Below are positions 8,694-17,512 of a stretch of 64,000 nt of DNA, in pieces. Positions within the stretch are counted from its first letter, which is position 1. Each line of letters starts with the position of its first letter. Under the pieces are notes generated by a model. The model ran no database searches. It saw only the letters and a program-made list of their open reading frames with translations, and had not been told where the DNA came from. Made by a program: the position numbers and the translations under genes. Origin of the DNA: Jeotgalibacillus salarius (GTDB taxonomy: Bacteria > Bacillota > Bacilli > Bacillales > Jeotgalibacillaceae); NCBI RefSeq assembly GCF_004405125.1, contig NZ_SORX01000006.1, positions 124,001 to 188,000 on the forward strand, in the 5' to 3' direction.

Positions 8694-8730
8694 AAGCGGA
8701 GACAAGGATAGACCCTGCCTCCGCTTTTTT
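8694..8730 (+). terminator. terminator of the subtilase relic
   Basis: AAGCGGAG pairs with CTCCGCTT and six T follow. Not the same stem as at 4331, so the two terminators have diverged or were acquired separately. Confidence 0.75.
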
Positions 8731-8891
8731 AATGCACCGTCTGCTTACTTCCAGACAGAATTGAGACCTAATCACGCTAACTACTCAAATATAACAAAAA
8801 TCAAATATGACTTGTTTTTTACTTCTATCTAGTTCAAGATATTGTCTAAATAACATTTTAACTAGAGCGTATTTGTGAGGGAGGTCATACT

Positions 8892-9254
8892 TTGAAAATA
8901 CTAATTGCCGATGATGAAAAGTTTTCAAGAATGCTGATTCGCGACACGCTGGAGGATTTAGATGCTGAACTGGACTTTGCTTCAGATGGACATGAGGCTT
9001 TAGAAAAACTGAAGAATGAGGATTACCATGTTTGCGTAATTGATAACATTATGCCGAAACTGTCTGGTATTGAAGTAATAGAAAACCTGGCGAGCGATCG
9101 CTGTCCAGAACATATTATTATGTTAACTGCAATGACGCAGCAAAGAGATCAGGAAAACGCTCGTAACTGCGGAATTAAACATTTTATTACCAAGCCATTC
9201 AGCCCGGTGAAATTAAAAACTTTTATTCAAGATCTTTTCGACGACCTCAAATAA
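8892..9254 (+). CDS. stand-alone response regulator receiver domain (CheY/Spo0F-like)
   Basis: 120 residues, a single REC domain without output domain. D8, D9 and phospho-acceptor D51 are present, with T79 and K101 in TKPF. TTG start with GGGAGG 8 bases upstream. No histidine kinase is adjacent, so it must be phosphorylated in trans, as a phosphorelay or chemotaxis intermediate (inference). It sits between decayed copies of the subtilase and GNAT genes, consistent with insertion during rearrangement. Confidence 0.85.
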   Translation: MKILIADDEKFSRMLIRDTLEDLDAELDFASDGHEALEKLKNEDYHVCVIDNIMPKLSGIEVIENLASDRCPEHIIMLTAMTQQRDQENARNCGIKHFITKPFSPVKLKTFIQDLFDDLK

Positions 9255-9305
9255 AATATTAAAGAATGCTTACAGCAAATCATTTAAACTCAGAAGCAAC
9301 ATACA

Positions 9306-9334
9306 AAGAAGCTTATAGATCAAGCTTCTTTTTT
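9306..9334 (+). terminator. terminator of the receiver-domain gene
   Basis: AAGAAGCTT / AAGCTTCTT, 7-base loop, T-run. Confidence 0.8.
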
Positions 9335-9344
9335 GATGATCAGT

Positions 9345-9610
9345 ATTGTAATCACTTCAGCAAAATCTCCATTTTTCTGCTTTTGTTGTCATACCAAGCG
9401 ATTGATAAAATCCGATGGCAGATGCATTCTCCTCAGCCACACATAAACTTTGAATTAATCATACTTTCCTCGCTTTTACAAAAATATTCTCAGGTATATT
9501 TTCTTTCTTCGTTACGATAACGTCAACGATCTCATTGCCTGTACCAGCTATAAAAATATGCTGTTTATCGTCAATGAATGCCAACACATTTACTTTTTCT
9601 AAAAGGTTCA
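9345..9610 (-). pseudogene. degraded GNAT acetyltransferase, internal deletion
   Basis: On the minus strand FIDDKQHIFIAG, VIVTKKEN and SLCVAE match the intact gene at 4926-5402, but SLCVAE is joined directly to ENASAIGFYQSLGMTT. About 35 codons holding the acetyl-CoA loop are gone. An in-frame stop precedes LIQSLCVAE and the N-terminal third is missing. Confidence 0.8.
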
Positions 9611-9616
9611 ATCTGT

Positions 9617-10024
9617 TTATCCAAGCCCTTCAGTATTCATCAACACAATGCGCCATTTATCAGGATCTTCAATCGTGACCCCTTTTTCTGTCCAGTAAGA
9701 ATTTTCAGGCTCCACCTGCAGATACCCCATTTTCACAAGCCTGTCTGCAGTCTCTTTTAGCTGCGCAGCATTCGGAATATAGAATACCAGCAGCTGATCG
9801 CGTCCAGGGTCGGGACACGGGCTACCTGACTTGTGACTTGTAAACTCTAAGTGCACCTCAGTTCCCGGTAACCCATACATGACACCGTCGTAACCATCAT
9901 GATCCTGAAAAGCTGCCACCCTTTTAAGGCCCAGCCCTTCTTCATAAAATCGATTGATCTCTTGCATCTGATCAGTCGGTCTCGCCATTCTAATTTGTAA
10001 CGCATTGAAATATGTAAACTCCAT
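9617..10024 (-). CDS. VOC family protein, copy 2
   Basis: 135 residues, start and stop aligned with the copy at 4363-4773 and most residues identical, including IRMARPTD, MYGLPGTEVHLEFTSH and DPDKWRIVLMNTEGL. GGAGGTGTCACG precedes ATG and the upstream block (ATTTGCTTAAGTGTAAAAC) is shared, so the promoter was duplicated too. Both copies appear intact, unlike the flanking GNAT and subtilase copies. Same possible roles as copy 1; the substrate is unknown. Confidence 0.88.
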   Translation of the reverse strand: MEFTYFNALQIRMARPTDQMQEINRFYEEGLGLKRVAAFQDHDGYDGVMYGLPGTEVHLEFTSHKSGSPCPDPGRDQLLVFYIPNAAQLKETADRLVKMGYLQVEPENSYWTEKGVTIEDPDKWRIVLMNTEGLG

Positions 10025-10217
10025 CGTGACACCTCCATTTGCTTAAGTGTAAAACAATAGGAATGCCAGAGGGCGAGTCAAAAGGCGGATTCTTAATTCA
10101 ATCATTAGCCTGACAATTTTTTTTAAAAAACAATCATCTTCTTAACTTAAGTCAATGATCGCTTTTGAGCTACGCCTTACAATCGAAGTGAAATCAGATA
10201 AGAGGAGGTTTTTAAAA

Positions 10218-10910
10218 ATGAGATCCATGCACATGTCGAATCAGCAAATTCACCAAAAGGCTGCAGTTTACTCAGGTGTCTCACTGCTCATCATGACACT
10301 CGCTGCATTCTTTGCGCAGGGATATGTCCATAGCTCACTGGTTGTCGAAGGGGGTCCGTCTGCTACATTGGCAAATATTCAATCATCCCAGCTCCTGTTT
10401 CGTCTTGAGATTCTTGGATGGGTGATTATTATTGTGACAGACTTAATTGTCTCCTGGGGATTCTATCAATTTCTAAAGCCGTTCCACTCCGGTTACGCCT
10501 TGTTAGCCGGAGGGCTTCGCCTGATATATACTGCGATCCTGACAATTGCTGTTGTAAACCTCATTTCAGCTGATCAGGCGGTAACAGCTGTGTCGGCTTC
10601 ACAGCAGGTCATGAACTCCATCATGTCATTTGAAACAATCTGGTCACTGGGCTTAATTGTCTTTGGCGTTCATCTCACAGCAGTTGGAGCCGTCGCGTTG
10701 AAAACAGCAAAAATACCAAAGGTCATCAGTACAATGTTGATTATGGCAGGCATAAGTTATTCGCTGATCCATTTCATGTACAACTTCATCCCTGAAATAG
10801 CGCAATTTACAGGCATACTAGAATTAGCTCTTATGGCGCCAATGTTTATCGGTGAATTAAGCTTTGGTATTTGGCTGCTGGTCAAAGGAAGAAAGCTGAT
10901 AGCTGATTAA
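10218..10910 (+). CDS. DUF4386 multi-pass membrane protein
   Basis: 230 residues with six to seven hydrophobic segments; the family pattern includes an N-terminal AAVYSGVSLLIMTLAAFF helix, SSQLLFRLEILGWVI and a central ALLAGGLRLIYTAIL. Function of the family is unknown. The start at 10218 has AGGAGG 9-10 bases upstream; a longer frame from 10155 has none. Its stop codon overlaps the stop of the convergent Crp/Fnr gene by a few bases, a pairing common in Bacillales, which suggests that the regulator controls it. Confidence 0.85.
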   Translation: MRSMHMSNQQIHQKAAVYSGVSLLIMTLAAFFAQGYVHSSLVVEGGPSATLANIQSSQLLFRLEILGWVIIIVTDLIVSWGFYQFLKPFHSGYALLAGGLRLIYTAILTIAVVNLISADQAVTAVSASQQVMNSIMSFETIWSLGLIVFGVHLTAVGAVALKTAKIPKVISTMLIMAGISYSLIHFMYNFIPEIAQFTGILELALMAPMFIGELSFGIWLLVKGRKLIAD

Positions 10911-11491
10911 TCAACAATTCTGAGGTGGGTGGCTGCAGCTCTTTTCTTGATCCGGCTCAATGATTCAGGCTTGATGCCAAGATAACTGGCTAACTGGTAC
11001 TGTGGCACTCTTTCAATGAGCTCTGGCCTTTTATCCATCAAAGCCTGATAACGTTCTTCCGGTGTCGAAGAAGTAAAAGAAGAGAATTCATCTCTCATTG
11101 TGCCCATGTCTTCAAAGACCATTTTACGTGTCATCGTCTCTAACACAGGGTTCATATCGTAAGCTTCCTGCTCTGTGGTTAAATCACCGACAATCAGCGT
11201 ACAGTCTTCAAGACAGCCCAGTGAATATTGAGACGCCTGTTCACTGAAGATGGTGACACTTTGCTCTTCAGTATAAAACTGATACGTATGCTCATTACCG
11301 TTTTCATCTACAGCAAACTGGCGCACACAGCCTTTTAAAATAAAATAACATTTATCAGGTACATCTCCCTGAGACAGCAAAATCGTTCCTTTTTTAAATA
11401 CAGCGACAGGTATGTCTTCCGTCAGCTTCATTAATTCTGGTTCACTGAGATCTGAGAAACGTTTCATATACTGAATAAGCACTTCTTTCAT
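10907..11491 (-). CDS. Crp/Fnr-family transcription regulator
   Basis: About 194 residues. An N-terminal cyclic-nucleotide-binding beta-roll (FKKGTILLSQGDVPDKCYFILKG, abbreviated here as the GDxPDxCYFILKG motif) is followed by a C-terminal helix-turn-helix around VPQYQLASYLGIKPESLSRI. No Fe-S cysteine cluster of the Fnr type is evident. ATG at 11491 is preferred; the GTG at 11503 overlaps the GAGAGGTG site. Convergent and overlapping with the DUF4386 gene. Confidence 0.85.
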   Translation of the reverse strand: MKEVLIQYMKRFSDLSEPELMKLTEDIPVAVFKKGTILLSQGDVPDKCYFILKGCVRQFAVDENGNEHTYQFYTEEQSVTIFSEQASQYSLGCLEDCTLIVGDLTTEQEAYDMNPVLETMTRKMVFEDMGTMRDEFSSFTSSTPEERYQALMDKRPELIERVPQYQLASYLGIKPESLSRIKKRAAATHLRIVD

Positions 11492-11645
11492 TTTTTTATC
11501 CACCTCTCATAAGTGATATGTCTGTCTTATCAGTATAGCAACATTCAAACTCTTTAGAAATAAGATCAGAGAAAGCGAGTAAACCCATTTCACAGGAGCA
11601 AACACAACCAATTTAAAAACCCACATCATTCAGGAGGAGATCATT

Positions 11646-11819
11646 TTGGATATATTTATTTTTATTTTAATCATTGTTGGATTTACTTTCATTTTCCTGT
11701 ATTTCATCTTAACGCTGGATTTGAAAAAGAAGAAGCTTGAGTTAGAAAAAGAAAAGCTGGAGCTTGAGAAGAGAAAATTGTCATTCAGTGATGCGCCGCA
11801 AGCTAAGAAAAGAAATTAA
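11646..11819 (+). CDS. 57-residue membrane-anchored charged-helix protein
   Basis: TTG start with AGGAGG 8 bases upstream. A single hydrophobic segment (about 3-24) is followed by a strongly charged heptad-like helix (KKKKLELEKEKLELEKRK) and a short SFSDAPQAKK tail. Looks like a small scaffold or membrane-complex subunit. No family recognised. Confidence 0.65.
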   Translation: MDIFIFILIIVGFTFIFLYFILTLDLKKKKLELEKEKLELEKRKLSFSDAPQAKKRN

Positions 11820-11858
11820 AATACGTATGACTTTTAAAGTTCCATGCTGAATGCAATC

Positions 11859-11898
11859 TCCATCTAATTTCATAAGTAACCTGAATGAATTAGATGGA
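11859..11898. terminator. inverted repeat between convergent small genes
   Basis: 11-bp arms TCCATCTAATT / AATTAGATGGA, loop 18 bases. No T-run on either side; possible weak bidirectional terminator. Confidence 0.4.
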
Positions 11899-11935
11899 AC
11901 TTGTGTTCAACTACGGTTATTCGTTTCGCATATCA

Positions 11936-12139
11936 TTATTTCTCATCTGAATGCTTCTTCCGTTTAGTAGAAATATAAATCGCATATCCTGAAATAATGA
12001 AAGCTACAATACCCAGGTAGATCATCACAAAGATCAGATTCAGTTCACGCAAAACTATGAAAATACCAAGGAAAGTACCAAGCATTGCCGCAACAGTATA
12101 TACACTTAACTTCCATTCCGATTGACTCAAATGATTCAC
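11936..12139 (-). CDS. 67-residue two-TM membrane protein
   Basis: Hydrophobic segments at about 13-31 and 35-56, C-terminal basic tail (STKRKKHSDEK). GTG start with GGAGG 8 bases upstream. Unknown function; divergent from the next gene with about 110 bases between them. Confidence 0.65.
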   Translation of the reverse strand: MNHLSQSEWKLSVYTVAAMLGTFLGIFIVLRELNLIFVMIYLGIVAFIISGYAIYISTKRKKHSDEK

Positions 12140-12248
12140 TTCAAACGCCTCCTCACTGATACCTTAGTAACGTCTACCCTTACATTACACTAAGAAAAAC
12201 CATATAATGGATTCACCACTGAATTAGGATATCAAAGGAGTGCGAGAT

Positions 12249-12491
12249 ATGAAAAATAACAGATTACTGTACATATTCTATTGGCTGATTATTGGTATCG
12301 GCGTGTTATCATTTGTGAGCCCTATTTTTCGTGAATATGGAATTGTTGATACGATCATTACCACATTCATTTGCGGTCTGGTCAGCTTTCTGATTGCAAG
12401 TGTGCTAAAGGAACGTAAATTTGCGTATGTGAGCGCACTGCTTATTTTGAGTCCATGGACGTTTCTTATGGTTAAAGGGATTATCAGCTAA
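12249..12491 (+). CDS. 80-residue membrane protein
   Basis: Three hydrophobic segments (LLYIFYWLIIGIGVLSFV; TIITTFICGLVSFLIA; ALLILSPWTFLMV). AAAGGAG lies 8 bases before ATG 12249; the GTG at 12240 overlaps it. The next small gene starts about 20-35 bases downstream and may be co-transcribed. No family recognised. Confidence 0.6.
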   Translation: MKNNRLLYIFYWLIIGIGVLSFVSPIFREYGIVDTIITTFICGLVSFLIASVLKERKFAYVSALLILSPWTFLMVKGIIS

Positions 12492-12511
12492 ATTAAAAGA
12501 ATCCGAATCTA

Positions 12512-12745
12512 ATGGGGGTTATGACGTTGAGAGGTTTTTGGGCTCTTATGATTGTGATATTTTTAAGCTGGTTAATTGTTTCTCACCTTTATCCTGACCC
12601 AAGCTGGTGGTCTATATTTCATTCAAACCGCAGCACGCATACGCCGCTCATTGAGCATATTTCGCTTGTGAAAGTTACATTGGTGGGTGTGTTTTTTATC
12701 GGAGGATTTTACTTATTGCGAATATCAAGAAAGAGTAGAAAATGA
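12512..12745 (+). CDS. 77-residue two-TM membrane protein
   Basis: Hydrophobic segments near the N-terminus (FWALMIVIFLSWLIVSHL) and C-terminus (VTLVGVFFIGGFYLL), with a hydrophilic YPDPSWWSIFHSNR loop and a basic tail. The start is uncertain: GGGGGTT favours TTG at 12527 or ATG at 12524 over ATG 12512. Unknown function. Confidence 0.55.
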   Translation: MGVMTLRGFWALMIVIFLSWLIVSHLYPDPSWWSIFHSNRSTHTPLIEHISLVKVTLVGVFFIGGFYLLRISRKSRK

Positions 12746-12757
12746 AAAGATCTAAAA

Positions 12758-12785
12758 AAGCGAAGCCCAGGCCGGACTTCGCTTG
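12758..12785 (-). terminator. terminator of the MMPL/two-component operon
   Basis: AAGCGAAG / CTTCGCTT stem with T-run on the minus strand; also lies at the end of the plus-strand small gene. Confidence 0.75.
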
Positions 12786-12793
12786 ACTTCCCC

Positions 12794-13195
12794 TTAATTT
12801 CTTTCCGTTCTTGGCACTGTAAAAAACGTCACAACTGCAAACAGGAAAAACGCAATTAACAAAATCGTTCCCCCAACAATAAAGAACACGAGGACAAACG
12901 TGTCACCTAGATTCAACGGATTCAGGTTATAAAACCACATACCCGACGTTAATCCAACTGCCCCAATCATCGCAGCGATACTATGAATTGTAACCAGCTT
13001 TTTATATTTAATCTCAAAAATCTGATAGAAGATTCCCCAGGCAAAGACTGATAACCAGCCCACTAATAATATATGTGCGTGAATCGGACGCAGTGAATAA
13101 TCCATTACCCCTGCCATATGTGAGCCAAGATACGTTCCGATAAAACCGAATATTGCAGAGAACTGGATTAACCGTAATCCCCATTTCCTTTCCAT
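12794..13195 (-). CDS. four-TM membrane protein resembling a heme-copper oxidase fragment
   Basis: 133 residues, four membrane helices. RPIHAHILLVGW in helix 2 and SHMAG in helix 1 place His residues inside the membrane, as in heme-copper oxidase or NO-reductase large subunits, but only a third of such a subunit is present. Inference: heme- or metal-binding membrane protein; the similarity could be superficial. Starts 3 bases after the histidine-kinase stop, so likely in the same operon. Confidence 0.6.
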   Translation of the reverse strand: MERKWGLRLIQFSAIFGFIGTYLGSHMAGVMDYSLRPIHAHILLVGWLSVFAWGIFYQIFEIKYKKLVTIHSIAAMIGAVGLTSGMWFYNLNPLNLGDTFVLVFFIVGGTILLIAFFLFAVVTFFTVPRTERN

Positions 13196-13198
13196 TCC

Positions 13199-14581
13199 TT
13201 ATTCCTCCTTATATGTCGGAAGGTGCACTTTAACCCTTGTGCCTTCTCCATCTATACTTTCAAATTCAACTTTTCCTTTATGCAGCTTTACGATCTCCTG
13301 CACAATCGCAAGACCTAAGCCTGTACCTTCCTCGCTTCTCGACTGGTCCGCCCGATAGAACCGCTCTTTAATATGCGGCAGATCCGCTGCAGAGATTCCG
13401 GTTCCGTTATCTTCAATCACAACCGAGATCCCGTCCTCATTTGATAAATGAACGCGAATTGAACTTGTTGCCGGAGAATATTTAATCGCATTGGAGATCA
13501 GATTGTCCCAGACATAATTCATTAACTCCCGGTCTGCATACACGTCTGTCTTCATCAGTTTCAAGCTGACATCAAGCTCTTTTTCATCAAGGCGCCACCT
13601 GTAATGCCTGATCGCTTTCCTGATCTGTTGATCCAGCGCATACGTTTCCTCTTTCAGCTGATAAACCGGCTGATCAAGCGAGCTCAAAAGTAATAGCTGT
13701 TTTGCAAGTCCCGACAAACGCTTCGCTTCAGATTCTATCACTTCCGCATACTCTTGCTCATCAGATCCAGCCGCTGCTTTAGCTGAAAGCAGCTCTGCAT
13801 ACCCTTTAATATTCATTAATGGAGATTGCAGATCATGCGAGACATTGGTGATAAACGTTTTGCGCGACTCATCATTTTGTCTCAGGCGGCCAATCATTTC
13901 ATTAAAACTGTTGGCCAGATCCCCAATTTCATCCGGACGTGAAATCGTAAGCGTATGACTGTAATTATCATTCGCGACTTCCCTTGTTGCCTGCTGCAGC
14001 AGACTGATCGGACGCGTGAGCTGTTTTGCCATCAGGAACATCCCGGCCAGATTAACAACTGCAATCGACAGCAGAAATGCCAGCAGCAGCGTATGAATAT
14101 CTGAAGACAATAGGTTCATATCCTGCCGCAGGAATAGTGCGTATTGCTGATCGTCCACTTGAAACGGCACGCCCACCGTATTATCAAGACGGCTTGAAAA
14201 ATGACTGGTCATAAAAAAGGACAGTCCAGCATTTTCACCTGTATAGATTTGCTGATCTGACATCACCTGCTCCGCCTGATCAGTCAGCGTCAGATCCTCA
14301 AACGGCTCGCCAAAAGTCGTGAACTGCTGCTCGGAATCAAGCAGTGCAATCTGATAACCGAGATTGGCAACGGATGATAAAAATGGCTCCAGCGCAGCAG
14401 TATCGCCGTGCATCTGTTCCAGTGTTACAGCAACCTCCTGCGCACGCTCCAGGTTCTGATCAATCGTTTCCTGCTTCGTAAAAGATACGTAATACACATT
14501 CGTCAAAATGACCCCAAGCACAATACTGAGCGCTAAAAACAATAAGCTGGTCTGGATAAATTGCCGGTAAAGTGTCTTCAT
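13199..14581 (-). CDS. sensor histidine kinase of the MMPL operon
   Basis: 460 residues: TM1 (about 11-32), an extracytoplasmic domain of about 130 residues, TM2 (about 164-186), HAMP (to about 238), HisKA with H249 in NVSHDLQSP, and HATPase with DNLISNAIKYS, EDNGTGI and GTGLGLAIV. Autophosphorylates and passes phosphate to the adjacent regulator, with which it overlaps by four bases (ATGA). The signal is unknown; genomic context with an exporter suggests an envelope-active compound. Confidence 0.92.
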   Translation of the reverse strand: MKTLYRQFIQTSLLFLALSIVLGVILTNVYYVSFTKQETIDQNLERAQEVAVTLEQMHGDTAALEPFLSSVANLGYQIALLDSEQQFTTFGEPFEDLTLTDQAEQVMSDQQIYTGENAGLSFFMTSHFSSRLDNTVGVPFQVDDQQYALFLRQDMNLLSSDIHTLLLAFLLSIAVVNLAGMFLMAKQLTRPISLLQQATREVANDNYSHTLTISRPDEIGDLANSFNEMIGRLRQNDESRKTFITNVSHDLQSPLMNIKGYAELLSAKAAAGSDEQEYAEVIESEAKRLSGLAKQLLLLSSLDQPVYQLKEETYALDQQIRKAIRHYRWRLDEKELDVSLKLMKTDVYADRELMNYVWDNLISNAIKYSPATSSIRVHLSNEDGISVVIEDNGTGISAADLPHIKERFYRADQSRSEEGTGLGLAIVQEIVKLHKGKVEFESIDGEGTRVKVHLPTYKEE

Positions 14582-15249
14582 CCAGTCACCTCTAACCGGT
14601 AGCCGATCCCGCGTACTGTCTGGATTTCGACTTTCGCACCGTATTGATTCAGGCGTTCACGCAGCCTGGTAATATGTGTGTTCAGTGAAAATTCGTGCTT
14701 TCCTTCCTCATCACCCCATACATCCCTCAGGATAACAGACCGGGGAATCGTCTGGCCGGATGAATTAGCTAACACAGCCAGAATATCGAATTCCTTCATT
14801 GGAATGATCAGCGTTTCATCATTGATTGTGACGTCATAGGTCGTCCGGTCAAGTACAACATTCGCAAGCTGAATTTTATTGCGCTGTGATTTTCCGTAAC
14901 GCCGCAAAATCGCATTCAGCCGGAACAGTAATTCTTTCGGCTCAAACGGCTTGACGAGATAGTCCTCTGAACCAGCAAGAAAGCCTTCTTCCTTATCCTC
15001 AAGCTGTCCCTTCGCTGTCACAAGAATAACCGGAATATCCAGTTCCTGAGACAAAATTTCCGTCAGTTCAAAGCCGGTCATCCCCGGCATCATCACGTCC
15101 ACAATCGCAGCACTGACCTCTTCATCCTCAAGATAAAGGAGTGCTTCCTGCGCATCCTTCGCGAGAACAGCTTCATAGCCTGCCTGCTGCAACTGAATGG
15201 CAATTAACTGCCGGATATGAAGTTCATCGTCTACGACTAAAATGCGCAT
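14578..15249 (-). CDS. OmpR-family response regulator
   Basis: 223 residues. REC domain with DD at 7-8, phospho-acceptor D51, and K in LVKPF; winged-helix domain with SLNTHITRLRERL and TVRGIGYRLE. It sits 14 bases after the MMPL exporter stop. A perfect 9-bp direct repeat with 11-bp period lies just upstream of the exporter and is a likely binding site. Confidence 0.93.
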   Translation of the reverse strand: MRILVVDDELHIRQLIAIQLQQAGYEAVLAKDAQEALLYLEDEEVSAAIVDVMMPGMTGFELTEILSQELDIPVILVTAKGQLEDKEEGFLAGSEDYLVKPFEPKELLFRLNAILRRYGKSQRNKIQLANVVLDRTTYDVTINDETLIIPMKEFDILAVLANSSGQTIPRSVILRDVWGDEEGKHEFSLNTHITRLRERLNQYGAKVEIQTVRGIGYRLEVTG

Positions 15250-15263
15250 GATGCTCTCCCCTT

Positions 15264-17357
15264 TTATGTTGACGTTGTTTTTTCCTTTTCAAAAAATAGG
15301 ATCAGTGCCGGTAATAACACACCGCGCACAAGGAATGTATCAATCAAAATTCCGATTGCCACGATAAAGCCGAATACGAATAAGTCTGCAATCGGCATTG
15401 TCATAAGTGCAGCAAACGTCGCTGCTAAAATCACACCGGCTGATGAAATGACCCCGCCAGTCGAGGCAATCGAACGTTTTAATGCAGGCAAGATCGCATC
15501 TTTCCGTCGTTCCTCCATAAAACGTGACACCAGTATAATATTATAGTCGATTCCAAGCGCCACCAGGAAAATGAATGCATATAACGGTACACGAGTACTG
15601 ATCGCTTCATAACCAAACAGGACATCAACCGCAAAAATCCCAATGCCAAGCGCTGCCGTAAATGACAGTAGAATCGTTGCCATCATATAGAGCGGCATCT
15701 TCCATGAATGTGTCATAAAGAACAGTAGCACGATGATTAACAGCGTTTCTGCAATGACAATGTTCACGATATCCTGATTATTCACATTCTGCTCATCTAT
15801 TAGTTTCGGTGTCATACCTGACCAGTATATTTCAGCATCCCCATAATCACCTGTCTCTGCCCTCATCTTCTCAACAGCGTCCATCGCTTCAGTTGTATAA
15901 GGGTTTAATGAGAGCGTAACAGAATAACTGATAGCTGATCCGTCATCTGTTTCATTGGACTGACGGAAAGAAGCCACTGCATCATCATTCGCCAGCAGTT
16001 CTTCAAATGATGTGCGTGCGTCTTCACTTACATCCTCTTCTCCTTCGAGCACAACCGTTATCGGCGCCAGCTGACCTTTATCAAACTGTGCCTCTACAAT
16101 TTCATAGCCGGACCTTGAAGGTAAATTCTCAGGGAATGATTTGACCATATCGAATTCATATTCCAGATTAAATAAGTTCAGTGAAGCGACTGTCAGCAAT
16201 ATCAGCACTGTTCCACCTGATATAGCAGGACGACGCGTCACAATTTCTGCAATACGTGCCCACAATCCTTTTTCCTGCTTCGGCTGTTTGCCGTAATGCG
16301 GTACCTTCGGCCAGAAGGCTTTACGGCCAAACAATGTAAATAAAGCCGGTACAAGTGTAACTGACGCTAAAATAATGACAACCAGCGCTGTACTGAATAC
16401 AGGCGCGAAGTTCTGATAATCACGGAAATCCGCCATAAACAGGACAAGCATCGCAGCAAGAACGGTTGCCCCGGCAAAGAACACCGGCTTCCCTGTTGCT
16501 CTCATCGCGACTGCCATCGCTGTATGCTTATTCTCATGCTGATACAGCTCTTCTTTAAAACGTGAAAATACAAACAGTGAATAATCGGTCACTGCTGCAA
16601 ACAGTAAAATACTCATAATTGACGTTGTCGCATTATTGATCTCAAGACCGCCTGCTCCAAGCAAGCCAATGATCTGGTTCGTTACCTGATATACAATTGC
16701 CGTCGCAAGCAGTGGAATGATTGCAAGCAGCGGTGAACGATAGATCAGAATTAATAACACTAAGATAATCCCAATTGTCGCAAGTAATAAAACAAAATCA
16801 GCTTCCTCAAACAATTTTAACGTATCACCTGCAATGCCTGCAGGTCCTGTTACATAAAAATCAAAAGCGTTCTGTTCTTCCCCGTAAGTCTGACCAATTG
16901 AGAGAATTTCATCATTGATCTCACTGTATTTATCACTCCCGATACCGGACTCTAGCTCAATCGGGAAGATAAATGTCTGACTGTCTTCTGAGAAAAACCC
17001 CTCAATTGCCTGAGGCGGCAGATCAGAGAGCTCCATCATTTCCTGGACGCCTGTCAGATCGGCTTCCCTGATCTCATTCAGTACAGCCTGCACATCTGAC
17101 ACCTCTACCTCCTTCTCTGCATCAAATACAAGAATGCCAGGTGTCGCCTGATCATCAGGGAACAGTTCTTTCACTTTATTTTCTGCAATGATACTCTGCG
17201 CATCATCCGGGAGTGATTGAAAGCTTGCACTCCGGTACTCAGATGCAGCCGGCCCCGCACTTAATACGACCGCCAGCACGACCCATGCGATCAATGTGAT
17301 CCACATGCCTTTTCGTGTAGACACGAAATCTGTGATTGACTGTAAAATTCGATTCAT
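15264..17357 (-). CDS. MMPL-family RND-type exporter
   Basis: 697 residues with the two-fold MMPL layout: TM1 (about 19-36), a periplasmic-side loop, five helices (about 183-345), a second loop (about 395-525) and a second helical bundle to the end. Characteristic DYSLFVFSRFKEE and DYNIILVSRFMEE proton-relay motifs follow TM4 in each half. Such pumps export lipids, peptides or drugs using the proton gradient. First gene of an operon with its own two-component system; related to YdfJ-type proteins. Substrate unknown. Confidence 0.92.
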   Translation of the reverse strand: MNRILQSITDFVSTRKGMWITLIAWVVLAVVLSAGPAASEYRSASFQSLPDDAQSIIAENKVKELFPDDQATPGILVFDAEKEVEVSDVQAVLNEIREADLTGVQEMMELSDLPPQAIEGFFSEDSQTFIFPIELESGIGSDKYSEINDEILSIGQTYGEEQNAFDFYVTGPAGIAGDTLKLFEEADFVLLLATIGIILVLLILIYRSPLLAIIPLLATAIVYQVTNQIIGLLGAGGLEINNATTSIMSILLFAAVTDYSLFVFSRFKEELYQHENKHTAMAVAMRATGKPVFFAGATVLAAMLVLFMADFRDYQNFAPVFSTALVVIILASVTLVPALFTLFGRKAFWPKVPHYGKQPKQEKGLWARIAEIVTRRPAISGGTVLILLTVASLNLFNLEYEFDMVKSFPENLPSRSGYEIVEAQFDKGQLAPITVVLEGEEDVSEDARTSFEELLANDDAVASFRQSNETDDGSAISYSVTLSLNPYTTEAMDAVEKMRAETGDYGDAEIYWSGMTPKLIDEQNVNNQDIVNIVIAETLLIIVLLFFMTHSWKMPLYMMATILLSFTAALGIGIFAVDVLFGYEAISTRVPLYAFIFLVALGIDYNIILVSRFMEERRKDAILPALKRSIASTGGVISSAGVILAATFAALMTMPIADLFVFGFIVAIGILIDTFLVRGVLLPALILFFEKEKTTST

Positions 17358-17401
17358 CCTGTCACTTCCTTTTTAGTCTTCACAGGGAAGTCTACATGGT
17401 G

Positions 17402-17421
17402 AATATAAACGCAATATAAAC
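17402..17421 (-). promoter_or_regulatory. direct-repeat operator upstream of the MMPL operon
   Basis: AATATAAAC occurs twice, separated by two bases (GC), giving an 11-bp period. Tandem sites with this spacing are typical for OmpR/PhoB regulators. It is 45-65 bases upstream of the MMPL start, in a good position for activation. Confidence 0.6.
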
Positions 17422-17512
17422 TTCCGGGAAGAAAGGTCAGTGATTGTGTCCGGTTGACTATTTCCTATACAATTGAACTATACGTATCACTTCATGTTAA
17501 GGAGACGATCCT

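Noticed and set aside
12794-13195. Complete cytochrome oxidase subunit
   Set aside because: Only four helices and two His-bearing motifs; far too short.
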